Shown: piece by piece, positions 12,297-23,181 of the stretch
How positions within the stretch are numbered: position 1 is the first letter of the stretch
Layout of the letters: every line of letters starts with the position of its first letter
From: Cyrtodaria siliqua
Lineage: Eukaryota > Mollusca > Bivalvia > Adapedonta > Hiatellidae
Length of the DNA stretch: 64,000 nucleotides
Direction: 5' to 3'
Assembly: GCA_037043455.1 (NCBI GenBank)
Contig: JAWPHD010000228.1
Coordinates: 124,001 to 188,000, forward strand
Position numbers and translations under genes: made by a program
Notes under the pieces: generated by a model
The model's input: only the letters and a program-made list of their open reading frames with translations
Databases searched by the model: none
Told to the model about the DNA's origin: nothing

Positions 12297-12770
12297 TATA
12301 TATACTGAAAGGAAAAAGAAACGCATAATGGGTATTTCCGCTATATATTGTATGTTTAATATGCTACTGCTAATCGAATGGTACAGGGCGACATTAGGCC
12401 TGTCCTTTCGGAAAGAAAGTTTAAACAACACCGAACACAACAATTGTTACCCCTTTTTAGTTTCATTATCGACAGAATGCGCATTTGGCTCAAGCAGGTA
12501 AGCAAACTTAGGCTTTAAATATTGCAATCTATTAACATTAAACATAATACTGAAATGGCTTGACTTTTTCAAGCGAAACTTCAACATATATGCATTGTAT
12601 ACTTTGATTAAAAGGTTGCTACATGGCAGAGTTGTTCTTTCTGTAATTAGTTGTAGCCCCTTTTTGTTCAAAACACGTTGAGATATATCTGAAATAATTA
12701 CGTGACATTAAGTGTGTATAATAGACAATTTTGTGAGTATGCGTTTCTTTTTCCTTTCAGTATATATATA
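12297..12770. mobile_element. ~470-bp MITE with 28-bp TIRs
   Basis: The left end TATATACTGAAAGGAAAAAG continues into AAACGCAT, and its exact complement ends the element at 12739-12767. AT dinucleotides flank it. A solitary left end of the same family lies at 38470-38535. Confidence 0.8.
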
Positions 12771-12935
12771 ACTTACATATTTTGAGAATTCAAACTCTGT
12801 TGGCACAATATAAACGGCTTTAACCAGCCAGGCCAAATCTCAAAACTGGAGCATCTAATTAAGAGTTACCAACTCATAATTCATTTAACACGTATTCAAT
12901 CGCGGATATTTTAAGAACCCGTGAAAAAAATATAT
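12771..12935 (-). repeat. Fragment of the 55.1 / 59.6 kb repeat
   Basis: Contains the complement of GAGTTGGTAACTC, GGCTGGTTAAAGCCG and TATATTGTG, as at 55085-55215 and 59640-59775. Confidence 0.6.
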
Positions 12936-13370
12936 TTTTAATCAGCACATGCATTAGTATATGACCTGAACTTTTGCATAGGGTATTGATTAACGGTTTT
13001 GTATTGTAATTTTGTCGTTATTTGGCGGATTAGTTTCTTTAAAATCAAAAGAATACATCTGCTCTTATGATGTGATTACTGTTTATGTCCTGTTTTCTCC
13101 ATGTATGATAATAACGTGTTTTATCATTAAGCTATTTATTTTTCTGCCTGGTTTGTATGCTGATGTTGATGATGTATGGATTTTGAAATAAAACCAAACT
13201 GGTTTCACCATTTAAACAATCAATTTCTGAATGAATACTTTATTAAGCAGGTCAGTTAGTTCAGTTTCTAATATCGTTATCTTCCAAATGCAAGACATTT
13301 GAAATCAATAATTAATCGGTTCAGTACAATGTTCCGTTCCGAAGGGATATGACATCGATGAAGCTACTAT
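12936..13370. other. Intronic DNA, possible LINE 3' tail
   Basis: The end near 13180 (GGATTTTGAAATAAAACC) looks like a retroelement tail. Nothing else recognised. Confidence 0.3.
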
Positions 13371-13395
13371 GCAATAAGACATGTATTATGATTAT

Positions 13396-14085
13396 TTAGA
13401 CTGAGATACAAGTGGTATTTGTTACTTAGCCTGGGATACAATTTGACTGGGATACAAGTGGTATTTGTAATTTGGACTGGGATATATTTAGACTGGGATA
13501 CAAGTGATATTTGCTATTTAGTCCGAGATACAAAAGGTATTTGTTATTTAGCCTGGGATACATTTAGACTGGGATACAAGTGATATTTGCTATTTAGTCT
13601 GAGATGCAAGAGGTATTTGTTATTTAGCCTGGGATACATTTAGCCTGGGATACATTTAGACTTGGATACAAGTGGTATTTGTAATTCAGACTGGGATACA
13701 TTTAGACTGGGATACAAGTGATATTTGCTATTTAGTCTGAGATGCAAGAGGTATTTGTTATTTAGCGTGGGATATATTTAGACTGGGCAACAAGTGGTAT
13801 TTGCTATTAAGGGATACACGTGTCTGTTGTATATACAATTGTTATATGACTGTATAAATAAGACATGTGTTGTTATTCTTTAGGCTGCAAGTGAGTTTTG
13901 TATATAAAGCACGTGCTATGATTCGTTAGACTGGGATACAAGTGAGTTTTGTATATAAAACATGTGCTATGATTCGTTAGACTGGGATACAAGTGAGTTT
14001 TGTATATAAAGCATGTGCTATGATTCGTTAGACTGGGGTACGAGTAGCATTTAAATTAATAACACATGCGTTTGCCTTCTATATA
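13396..14085 (+). repeat. GACTGGGATACAAGTG tandem repeat
   Basis: Interleaved units with GACTGGGATACAAGTGRTATTTG and TTATTTAGCCTGGGATACA run to about 13800. Three longer units with TTTTGTATATAAA and GCTATGATTCGTTAGAC follow at 13890-14040. Confidence 0.75.
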
Positions 14086-14977
14086 GGGTTGGGATAAAAG
14101 TGGTAAACACATTTTATTAAATGGCTTATATTAAGTTGTTATAATAGGTTGTTATTGGAAAATGTATGTACTGATGTAGATCGTGATACGACCTGAACAT
14201 GAAAGCGTTTAAAGAAACATAAAGACACACATTTACAGACAGTCAGACAAACAGGCAGAGTGCATCTAGTCTGTCCGTTTTTGTAACTCTCTATGCTAAA
14301 GAACGGATCCACGGTATATGAAAGTACATATAACACCTCGTTCGAAATTATGTTAATCGTACATATCAAATTATTACAATTGCTTATATTTTATATTGAA
14401 ATAAGGTTCTGCGGCAAATCTAAGCGTTATTCAACATTACAAGGAATGAATATAAGCTACCATAGTCTCTCAAGTAATTGAACGTTTGATGTCTTACCAT
14501 CATGATTATTCTTGATTGCCGATGACATATGTATGTCAGTATGATGGCAAGTAACCTATCGACGTAAAACTCTGTGAAACAACCACATACATTAATCATT
14601 TGCTGAGATGCAGCCGTCTTCTTGATCACTAACGCAATCGTAACATATCAAATTCCATTATAACAAGAGGAACAACCACATGTCTTGAGCGGTTTTGCGT
14701 ATTTAATTAAGACTAACTTTTTATATTATACAAATAGTGGAGTCTTGACACGGCGAAAACCGAGTTATATAAATGCATATTTTCAATTTGTTTAAAACAT
14801 TAATTATATGGCATACCGTCAAAACGAATCCCCGAACGACCATTATAAACTGTGAATCGGCGAAAATTATATTTCTTTAAAACTTATTATAGAGCCAACT
14901 CGTCAAAAAAAATCCCCTAACGATCGTCAAGCATCAGCCATTAAAACTTAGCACAAAAGACAAGGACAAGCTCGTTT
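14086..14977. other. Intronic DNA, no feature
   Basis: No exon, repeat or RNA gene recognised. Confidence 0.45.
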
Positions 14978-15054
14978 TTGCATTTGGCAAATCCCATATT
15001 TGCATTTGGCAAATCCCATATTTGTATTTGGCAAATCCCATATTTGCATTTGGA
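14978..15054 (+). repeat. 22-bp tandem repeat, ~3.5 copies
   Basis: TTTGCATTTGGCAAATCCCA repeats with CATAT spacers. Each unit holds the imperfect palindrome TTTGCATTTGGCAAA. Confidence 0.8.
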
Positions 15055-15518
15055 CATTCGCGTTAATACTGCTTTCTATTTAGAAAGATCCGGTTCGGTT
15101 GCTCAACCAATAGTGACGCATTTGATCTAGTGGCATATCTTTATGGAAATATTGCCGTTGTCATCACATGTAATATAATCACCGATAGACGATCAGGAAT
15201 CAGTCTTATAGTTGCATAGCTGATACCACGAATGGGAAAGAAAAAAATGCAAACAGAGAGGTTTATCAAATTTGGAAAGCGCACGCAATATTAATAATTA
15301 AACATCATAGCCTTAAACAATGGAAGACATACCATCTGCGTGTCAATATAATGTTAGTTTTAAAATGGGGGCACTGTACACTCTATGAAACAACTATTGT
15401 CATTGTTGTTTAGTAATCCTAAGATAGTTTCTGTAACAAATGTTGATCTTTTTAAAATCGAAATAATACATTTGTAAATACAGACAATTGTTCCACTTAC
15501 GCAACCTTAAAGGAGTAC

Positions 15519-16350
15519 CCCTTGGAAGCAACAAACAAGAGAAAAAGATAGTAGACTTGGTTTTATTGGCTCTGTTCATGAGAGGTAATTTAAGTTGAAA
15601 CACATCTCATGCCCCAAGCGGTATTCTACTTTAATAACTCACAGATTGGTCCTGATGATCAAAGGATCAGTAAGTTATAACATTACTGATTTGTAGTCGG
15701 GGCAACATTTTACGGCCGCCACAAAGCACTTAACAAACGCTAGTGTGAATGTCAACAAATACTGAAAAAAGAATCCCTTGGAAGCAACAAATAGAGTAAA
15801 TGGTAGCAGACTCGGTTTTATTGAGTCTGTTCATGAAAAGTTATATAAGGTGGAACATCTCTCACGCCCCCAAGCGTTATTCTACTTGAATGCCACAAAG
15901 ATTGGGCTTGATGATCCCAAAGGACTAGTAGGTAGAAACACTACTGATGTGTAGTCTGGGCGACGTTTTACAGCCGCCACAAGGCACTCAACAAACGCTA
16001 GTGTGAATGGCAATAAATACTGAAAAGGGGATCCCTTGAGAGAACAAAGTAGCAGACTCGGTTTTATTGAGTCTGTTCATGAGAATACAAGTTGCAGCAC
16101 CTCCCACGCCCCAAACGGTATTCTAATTCAATGCAACAAAACTTGGATTTATGATCCCGAAGGACCAGTAAGTAATTACACCACAAAGCACTTAACAAAC
16201 GCTAATATGAATGTCAATAAATACTGAAAAGGGGATCTCGTGGAAGCAACAAACAAGAGCAAACAAACATCAGACTCGGTTTTATTGAGTCTGTTTATGA
16301 GAAGTAATACAAGTTGCAACACCTCTCACGTGCACGCCCCAAGCGGTATT
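15519..16350 (+). repeat. ~256-bp tandem repeat array
   Basis: Units begin CCCTTGGAAGCAACAAA at about 15519, 15775, 16032 and 16232; the later two are shorter. All share GACTCGGTTTTATTGAGTCT, a short perfect hairpin-forming palindrome around GACTC...GAGTC, and CACGCCCCAAGCG. Confidence 0.75.
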
Positions 16351-16835
16351 CTGCTTTAATGACACATATAGTTTAATGAACAATATACATATTGTGTATA
16401 GAAAGCATGACGCAAAATTATAAAAAATATAACTGAACGGTAAGGTTTTGAAGTTTGGAATGTAAATGTGTAAAACCTATCTGAATATATGTGTCCCTCT
16501 ATTCATACATTTAAAAATTAAAATTTGTACTATAATAGTATAAATATCGGAATATGCGATTTTTAAAACACGGCTGCACGTGCAAAAGGTTGAATATCAA
16601 GATGTGTGAATTTGTTATATGAAAGAGATGAAGTTGTTCGATTGCACTTGTTATATATAATAAAGTTTTTCGCCTGCACGTGTAATATATAATAAGGTTG
16701 TTAGTCTGCACGTGTTACACATTGGTTATGATAAAGTAATTCATACGCATGCGTATTGTCTAGGTGTTTATGTAATAACAACAAGGTTGATATATATATA
16801 TATATATATATACATTATGCTTACACAAGTGGATG
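16351..16835. other. Intron 2 next to exon 2A
   Basis: Includes short repeats of TGCACGTGTAATATATAATAA (about 16570-16730) and an (AT)n tract at 16790-16812. No gene. Confidence 0.45.
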
Positions 16836-16841
16836 ACTTAC

Positions 16842-16922
16842 TTGCCATGGAGATGTCATATACTTCTGGGCAGTGGATGAGTATTACATAGTCAATGTCC
16901 TTACGAACGTTGGTCAGATACC
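16842..16922 (-). CDS. USP exon 2, copy A (alternative)
   Basis: This exon is 81 nt with the same phases as copy B. The acceptor ends TTACAG and the donor is GTAAGT at 16836-16841. It encodes YLTNVRKDIDYVILIHCPE followed by VYDISMA, so it shares 18 of 26 residues with copy B, including the IHCPE that ends beta2. Only 63 nt (16923-16985) separate it from copy B, too short for an efficient intron. Including both copies would stay in frame but would insert a second beta2 strand. I therefore infer mutually exclusive use. RNA evidence is not available here. Confidence 0.82.
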
Positions 16923-16985
16923 CTGTAACAACACAATATACAAATATACTCGTATGTGCAGATTTTACCAAAATGAAGTACTTAC

Positions 16986-17066
16986 TTGCCATGGTGAGGT
17001 CATAACATTCTGGACAGTGGATAAGTACAACGTAGTCAGTGTCTCTTCGAACGTTTTTCATATACC
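16986..17066 (-). CDS. USP exon 2, copy B
   Basis: This exon is 81 nt, phase 1 in and phase 1 out. The acceptor ends TTGCAG just above 17066 and the donor is GTAAGT at 16980-16985. It completes Trp31 and encodes 26 residues running from YMKNVRRD through the hydrophobic beta2 strand VVLIHCPE to YDLTMA. It joins in frame to exons 1 and 3. It differs from copy A at 8 of 26 residues, mostly conservatively, with additional synonymous changes (for example CGA/CGT, TAC/TAT, CTT/CTC, TGT/TGC). That pattern suggests both copies have been under protein-level constraint. Copy B lies first in transcript order. Confidence 0.85.
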
Positions 17067-17089
17067 CTGCAACAACACAAGGAGTTTAC

Positions 17090-17176
17090 GTATACAGGAA
17101 AACATGGAGGGTAGTACATTTGGAGAGTGGATAAGTACGAGGAAGTCATTGTTTCTTCGAACGTGTTTCATAAGCC
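17090..17176 (-). other. Candidate alternative exon 2, copy C
   Basis: A tandem exon-derived unit. After an AG acceptor identical in style to copy B, the frame is open for 87 nt (2 + 28 codons + 1), so both phases match the real exon 2. The first part resembles LMKHVRRN and LVLIHSPN. The last nine or so residues differ from A and B because of small deletions relative to them. The GTAAGT donor is absent; the nearest candidate is the weaker GTAAAC at 17084-17089. Only 23 nt separate it from copy B. Open phase-preserving length favours an exon; the weak donor favours a decaying copy. Confidence 0.4.
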
Positions 17177-17199
17177 CTGCAATAACACAAGGAGTTTAC

Positions 17200-17286
17200 A
17201 TATATAGGAAAAAATTGAGGGTAGTACATCTGGACAGCGGATAAGTACGACGATGTCATTGTCTCTTTGAACGATTTTCATATACC
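17200..17286 (-). other. Candidate alternative exon 2, copy D
   Basis: An exon-derived unit of 87 nt, open throughout and phase 1 to phase 1. It begins YMKIVQRD and includes IVVLIRCPD before a tail unlike copies A and B. The acceptor is TTGCAG. The candidate donor is GTAAAC at 17194-17199. The gap to copy C is 23 nt. The His before Cys-Pro is Arg here, so selection may be relaxed. Confidence 0.4.
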
Positions 17287-17309
17287 CTGCAACAACACAA
17301 GGAGTTTAC

Positions 17310-17396
17310 ATTTATAGGAAAGCATGGAGGGTAGTACATTTGGACAGTGGATAAGTACGAGGAAGTCATGGTCTCTTCGGACGTTTTTCATATACC
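17310..17396 (-). other. Candidate alternative exon 2, copy E
   Basis: An exon-derived unit of 87 nt, open, phase 1 to phase 1. It is the closest of the distal units to copy B in its first half, with YMKNVRRD and LVLIHCPN. The candidate donor is GTAAAC at 17304-17309, with a 23-nt gap to copy D. Use as an exon is inferred, not shown. Confidence 0.4.
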
Positions 17397-17419
17397 CTGC
17401 AATAACACAATGAGTTTAC

Positions 17420-17505
17420 ATATACAAGAAACATGGAAGGTAGTACATTTGGGCAGTGGATAAGAACGAGGAAGTCATTGTCTCTTCAAACGTGTTTCAT
17501 ATACC
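17420..17505 (-). pseudogene. Dead exon 2 copy F
   Basis: An exon 2-like unit of 86 nt up to a GTAAAC-type site. An Arg codon (CGA in copies B, C and E) has become in-frame TGA near codon 6, and one base is missing, so phase is lost. The acceptor-like TTGCAG is retained. Confidence 0.65.
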
Positions 17506-17528
17506 CTGCAATAACACAAGGAATTTAC

Positions 17529-17614
17529 ATATACAAGAAACACGGAGGGTAGTACATTTGGACAGTGGATAAGTACGAGGAAGTCATTGTCTCTTCAAAC
17601 GTGTTTCATATACC
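17529..17614 (-). pseudogene. Dead exon 2 copy G
   Basis: An exon 2-like unit of 86 nt with the same in-frame TGA as copy F, so F and G share a duplication history. The downstream donor-like site is GTAAAT. A further partial unit (about 17655-17695) ends where unrelated sequence begins. Confidence 0.65.
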
Positions 17615-17695
17615 CTGCAATAACACAAGGAGTTTACATAACACAAGAAACATGGAGGGTAGCACATTAGTACGAGGAAGTCATTGTCTCTTCCA

Positions 17696-18275
17696 TGTCT
17701 TTTTTTCCGGAAATTGGGGAAGAGGCCCAGGCCCTTCAATAAAGGGGGTGGGGGAGGTGGAGAAAGGCGCGATTTTCGAATTAAAGTGGAATAAATAATG
17801 CGATTTTGAAATATAGGGGGAAGGGTGTATTAGACAGAAATTGAAGATTTGAGTGTTCAAAATATGCAAAAGAGGTACATTTTTAGATAAACTGGCTTCT
17901 ATAAATGTATCCCAAACATAATAATGTTCAGAAAGTTGGAGGTGAAAATAATGTTAAGCAAAAACTTTTTTTTTTTCAGCCGAAGAGGGCAAAAAAGTAT
18001 GTCTAGGAGAAGGGCCCAAACACTACTTGGTCCGAGTAATAACTTTCATACCCCATCCAACCCCTTCTCCAAGAAGCGAAAACGGGGTTGGATGGGTGAA
18101 ATAAAACCTTAATAATTTCGTCTTAAATAGTTTGCATATCGTAAAACTAAAGCTTTTAATAGGTATTTTCAACAAATATTCGTATTTTTTTCGGGGGGAG
18201 TGGGGGTGGGGGGGGGGGGGGGGTGGGTGGGGTGGGGTGGGGGGAGGGGATCAAGGAATGAATTACAACCATAAA
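17696..18275. other. Intron 1, G-rich low-complexity stretch
   Basis: Contains short G-rich stretches at 17740-17765 and a long G-rich tract at 18193-18248. No exon seen. Confidence 0.5.
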
Positions 18276-21163
18276 AGGTTGCCAATAAGGGGTACCACCT
18301 TAGAACGGTCAACAGTCGTGAGATTTAGCCCGTTAATTGATGCATTACAAACATAAAAGCGTTGCCAATAGGGGTACCACCTTGGAACGGTCACCTGCTG
18401 TGGGTTTAAGCCCGATGCATGGCGAATTACACACATACAAGGGTTGCCAATAGGGGTACTTCATTGGAACGGTCACCTGCTGCGGGTCTAAGCTCGGTGT
18501 ATGGTGCATTACAAACATAAAAGGGTTGCCAATAGGGGTACCACCTTGGAACGGTCACCTGCTGTGGGTTTAAGCCCGATGCATGGCGCATTACATACAT
18601 AAAGGGGTTGCCAATAGGGGTACTTCCTTGGAACTGTCACCTGCTGTGGGTCTAAGCCCAGTGTATGGTGCATTACAAACATAAAAGGGTTGCTAATAGG
18701 GGTACCACCTTCGAACGGTCACCTGCTGTGGGTTTAAGCCCGTTGTATGATGCATTACAAACATAAAATGGTTGCCAATAGGGGTACCAACTTGGAACGG
18801 TCACTTGCTGTGTGTTTAAGCCAGGTGTTTGTTGCATTACAAACATGAAACTGTTGACAATAGGGATACCACCTTGGAACGGTCCCTTGCTGTGGGCTTA
18901 TGCCCGTTTTATGGTGCATTACAAACAAAAAAAGGTTGCCAATAGGGGTACAAACTTGGACGGTCAACTGCAGTAGGTTTAACCCGTTGTATGGTGCATT
19001 ACAAACATAAAAGGGTTGACAATATGGGTACCACCTTGGAACGGTCTCGTGCTGTGGGTTTATACCCGTTGTATGGTGCATTACAAACACAATAGGGTTG
19101 CCAATAGGAGTACAACCTTGGAACGGTCACGTGCTGTGGGTTACAGCCCGTTGTATGGTGCATTACAAACATAAAAGGGTTGCCAATATGAGTACAACCT
19201 TGGAACGGTCACCTGCTGTGGGTTTAAGTCCTTTGAATGGTGCAATTCAAACACAAAAGGTCGACAATAGGGGTACCTCCTCGGAACGGTCAAACTATGC
19301 GGTTTTAAGCCCGTTGTATGTGCATTATAAACATAAAAGGGTTGCCAATAGGTGTACCACCTTGGAACGGTCACCTGCTGTGGGTTTAAGACCGGTTGTA
19401 TTGTGTTATACAAACATAAAAGGGTTGCAAATAGGAGTACCACCTTAGAACGGTCAACTTCCGTGAGATTAAGCCCGTTGTGCATTACAAACATAAAAAA
19501 CGTTGCCAATAGGGGTAGTTCCTTTGAACGGTCACCTGCTTTAGGTTTAAGCCCGGCGTATGGTGCATTATAAACATAAAAGGGTTGCCAATAGGGGTAC
19601 CACCATGGAACGGTCACCTGCAGTGGGTTTAAACCCGTTGTATGGTGCATTACAAACATAAAATGGTTGCAAATAGGGGTACCACCTTGGAACAGTCACC
19701 TGTTGTGGGTTTAAGCCCTTTGTATGGTGAATTACAAACACAAAAGGGTTGCCAATAGGGGTACCACCTTGGAACAGTCACCTGCTGTGAGTTTAAGCCC
19801 GTTTAATGGTGATTACAAACATGAAAGAGTTGCCAATAGGGGTACCTCCTCGGAACGGTCTATTAATGCGGTTTTAAGCCCAATGTATGTGCATTACAAA
19901 CATAAAAGGGTTGCCAATAGGTGTACCACCTTGGAACGGTCACCTGCTTTGGGTTTAAGATCGGTTGTATTGTGCATTACAAACATACAAGGGTTGCCAA
20001 TAGGGCTACCACCTTGCAACTGTCACCTGCTGTGGGTTTAAGACCGGTTGTATTGTGCATTACAAACATAAAAGTGTTGCCAATAGAAATACCACCTTGG
20101 AACGGTCACCTGCAGTGGGTTTAAGCTCGGTCTATGGTGCATTACAAACATGAAAAGGTTTCCAATAAGAGTACAACCTTGGAACGGTCACGTGCTGTGG
20201 ATTTAAGCCCGTTGTATTGTGCATTACAAACATAAAAGGGTTGCCAATAAGAGCACAATCTTGGAACGGTCACCTGCTGTGGGTTTAAGCCCTGTGTATG
20301 GTGCATTACAAACATTAACGGGTTGCCAATATGGGAACCACCTTGGAACGGTCACCTGCTGTGGGTTAACCGTTTGGAATGGTGCAATTCAAACATAAAA
20401 GTTGCCAGTAGGGGTACCACCTTGGAACGGTCACCTATTGTGGGTTTAAGCCCGTTGTATGGTGCATTACAAACATAAAAGGGTTGTCAATAGACGTACT
20501 ACCTTAGAACGGTCAACTGTCGTGAGATTAAGCCCGTTGTTTGGTGCATTACAAACATAAACACGTTGCAAATAGGGGTACCACCTTTGAACAGTCACCT
20601 GTTGTGGGTTTAAGCCCTTTGTATGATGAAATACAAACACAAAGGGGTTGTCAATAGTGGTACCACATTGGAACAGTCACCTGCTGTGAGTTTATGCCCA
20701 TTTTATGTTGCATTACAAACATAAAAGGGTTGCCAATAGGTGGTACCACCTTCGAACGGTTACCTGCTGTGGGTTTAAGACCGGTTGTATTGTGCACTAC
20801 AAACAAACAAGGGTTGCCAGTAGGGGTAACACCTTGGAACAGTCACCTGCTGTGGGTTTAATACCGGTTGTATTGTGCATTACAAACATAAAAGGGTTGC
20901 CAAAAGGAGTACCACCTTGGAACGGTCACCTGCTGTGGGTTTAAGCTCAGTCTATGGTGAAATACAAACATAAAAGGGTTGCCAATAGGTGTACCACCTT
21001 GGAACGGTCACCTGCTGTGGTTTTAAGCCCGTTATATGGTGCATTACAAACACAAAAGGGTTGCCAATAGGGGTACCACCTTGGAACAGTCACCTGCTGA
21101 GGGTTTAAGCCCGGTTTATGGTGCAATACAAACATAAAAGGGTTGCCACTATGGTACCACCCT
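18276..21163 (+). repeat. ~80-bp satellite array, about 36 copies
   Basis: Unit: GTTGCCAATAGGGGTACCAC, CTTGGAACGGTCACCTGCTG, TGGGTTTAAGCCCGTTGTAT, GGTGCATTACAAACATAAAA. Units differ by point changes and small indels, and higher-order variants (for example with CTCCTCGGAACGGTC) recur. Six-frame ORFs here are artefacts of the repeat. It lies in USP intron 1. Confidence 0.92.
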
Positions 21164-21376
21164 GTGGAGTGCGTGGTCCAGTGGTAGAGCGCCGAACTCC
21201 TGATCGAGAGGTCGTTGGTTTGATCCTCCGTAGCGACCGCGTTATTTATCCTTGAGCAAGATAATTAATCCACATTGCTTAGTACTGGTTCTACCCAGGA
21301 AGCCATCGAGAGTGATTAATCTAAGTTGCAATAACTTGTTTCGCAATTGATGTAAAATAAATATGTTTAAACATAA
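21164..21376 (+). mobile_element. tRNA-derived SINE, family S2, inside the satellite
   Basis: Starts GGAGTGCGTGGTCCAGTGGT (A-box-like) with GGTTTGATCC as B box, body TTATCCTTGAGCAAGATAAT, and tail ATGTAAAATAAAT. It splits a satellite unit: ACCACCCT before it and ACCAACCT after it look like the target duplication. A second copy is at 47335. Confidence 0.8.
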
Positions 21377-21530
21377 ACCAACCTGGAACGGTCAACTTTC
21401 ATGGGTTTAAGCCCGTTGTACGGTGCACTACACACATAAAAGGGTTTCCAATAGGGGCATCGCATTGGAACGGTCACCTACTGTGGGTTTAACCCGATAA
21501 TATGGTGCACCGACTCTCACTCTAAACATA
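21377..21530 (+). repeat. Satellite continuation after the SINE, array edge
   Basis: One and a half more satellite units, then a boundary with GGTGCACCGACTCTCACTCT that resembles the flank of the single copy at 53.9 kb. Confidence 0.75.
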
Positions 21531-23165
21531 TTGTCATTACTATAAATTAGGCCGGTAAATAAAGACATCTAAGCCAATAATCATGGCAGTAAAAATAGGA
21601 AACTTTCGTTTTTAATTACTAATTCTTCTACATTATTTTTAATAAATGCATATGATCAAATTACAATAGACTCGTACAAATGTGTATTCATAATCCAAAC
21701 ATATTTCTTCAGACAGTTAAAAAGAGTTTGTTACAACATGTGTTTACAATTCCTATCGTCTTAAATACATATTAGCGGGTTCAAGGTATTTGTTATGCGT
21801 GATAGAATGCGAAATATTTAAGCTTGCAGTAATTTAAACTGCGATCTATACACTATTCATATATGTTTATCGCAAAAAGCGACTGTATATAATTATATAA
21901 CAAACAAGCAAATTCGATGAATTGATATCCCCCGCCGAATGATGTGTTATCCTCGAGTGCAAGAAATGTGTTCGGACTTTGTGTTCATGACCTTGAGCCT
22001 TTATAAATTCGAATATCTACTAGGTATAGGTATTTTTGAAATTCATCACCATAGTTAGAATATTTGAAAAAAAGATTTACCATTTTAAGGCATTGACTTT
22101 TATAGTGGGACTAACGCCTGGACTGGGTGTACTATTAGCAGGTGTGCAAAATACAGTAATACATGTAATATACAAGAAATGAGGAATTGTATATCAATGA
22201 TTACTTTTTAATTACCTGACCATGTGATATTTATCAATCTGATTATACAATCTCACTGACCAACATAGTATGATGTCATCAATTACGACGATGTTCACGT
22301 CATACTAGTACTAAAATAATCTGGCAAATATACCCAAATAATGTCAACTTTCGGACATGGTACCCGAAGTGTGTAACAACTTTAAATGTATTAAACAACC
22401 TCCGTTTAAGGTAATAGTGTCAACGTTAAATGTAACAGCCCATATTAACTAAAGACAGCAATATCTCTTCAGGTAAAAGTAACAACCCTAACGTTCAAGG
22501 TAAAAAACGTTTTATTTTTATATTAAAGGTAAACACTTTTGTATGCTTAATTTAGTTTTAATGTGGTTTACCACAGCTAGTTTAAATGAAAACCGCGCAT
22601 AAATTATTCAGGTGAAAGAATATACCTTTAACGTTCGCGTTATGGTCTTTATAACACTTGTCGTAGCGATAGGCCGTATACATGATCATCCAAAATGTGC
22701 GTTTTACATATACTAAAAGGGCATATTTATGTTGCCTAGTTTTTTTATAGAATATACAGCCTGTGTGGGATTTCTTGTTTTCACTGTCCCGTCAAATTGT
22801 TTATGACAATAAGTGTGAGGTTTAGTGCACTCTTGAACGAGGTTTAAATCCCCAAACGTTCTTTGAGCAATATTTTTCAAGGTGGTTCCCCTGTTTAATA
22901 GGTGGTTTAGTAGGTAAACAAAACACAACATTTAGCGTACCAAAAAACAAGAGAGAACAAATGCTGAAACAAGGGTATGCAAATACTCAGTAAAGAATAT
23001 TTTATTTTAAGCAGCCTCTCGGCACGTCATATAGCCTCAAAGTTTTAACCATTACACGTCATTTAAAACTCGGGAAAACATAAAACAATGGTCTGTAAAC
23101 AATCTACCGGTATAGGCTCACCATGTGTATACATATTTATGCCGTGTAGTTTCAGAAAAGATTAA
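21531..23165. other. Intron 1 DNA, no gene seen
   Basis: AT-rich, no clear repeat, exon or RNA gene. Confidence 0.45.
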
Positions 23166-23181
23166 GTTTTTAAGTACAAGA

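Larger units (their letters stand above)
16842..17695 (-). repeat. Exon-derived tandem array (exon 2 cluster)
   Basis: Acceptor sites of successive units fall at 16922, 17066, 17176, 17286, 17396, 17505 and 17614, giving spacings of 144, 110, 110, 110, 109 and 109. Each unit carries a TTGCAG or TTACAG acceptor and homology to the 81-nt exon. Only the last two in transcript order (B, A) retain a consensus GTAAGT donor. Confidence 0.9.

Noticed and set aside
19141..19659. 172-codon minus-strand ORF, longest in the window
   Set aside because: It lies wholly in the 80-bp satellite; its protein repeats with the unit and similar ORFs appear in other frames.
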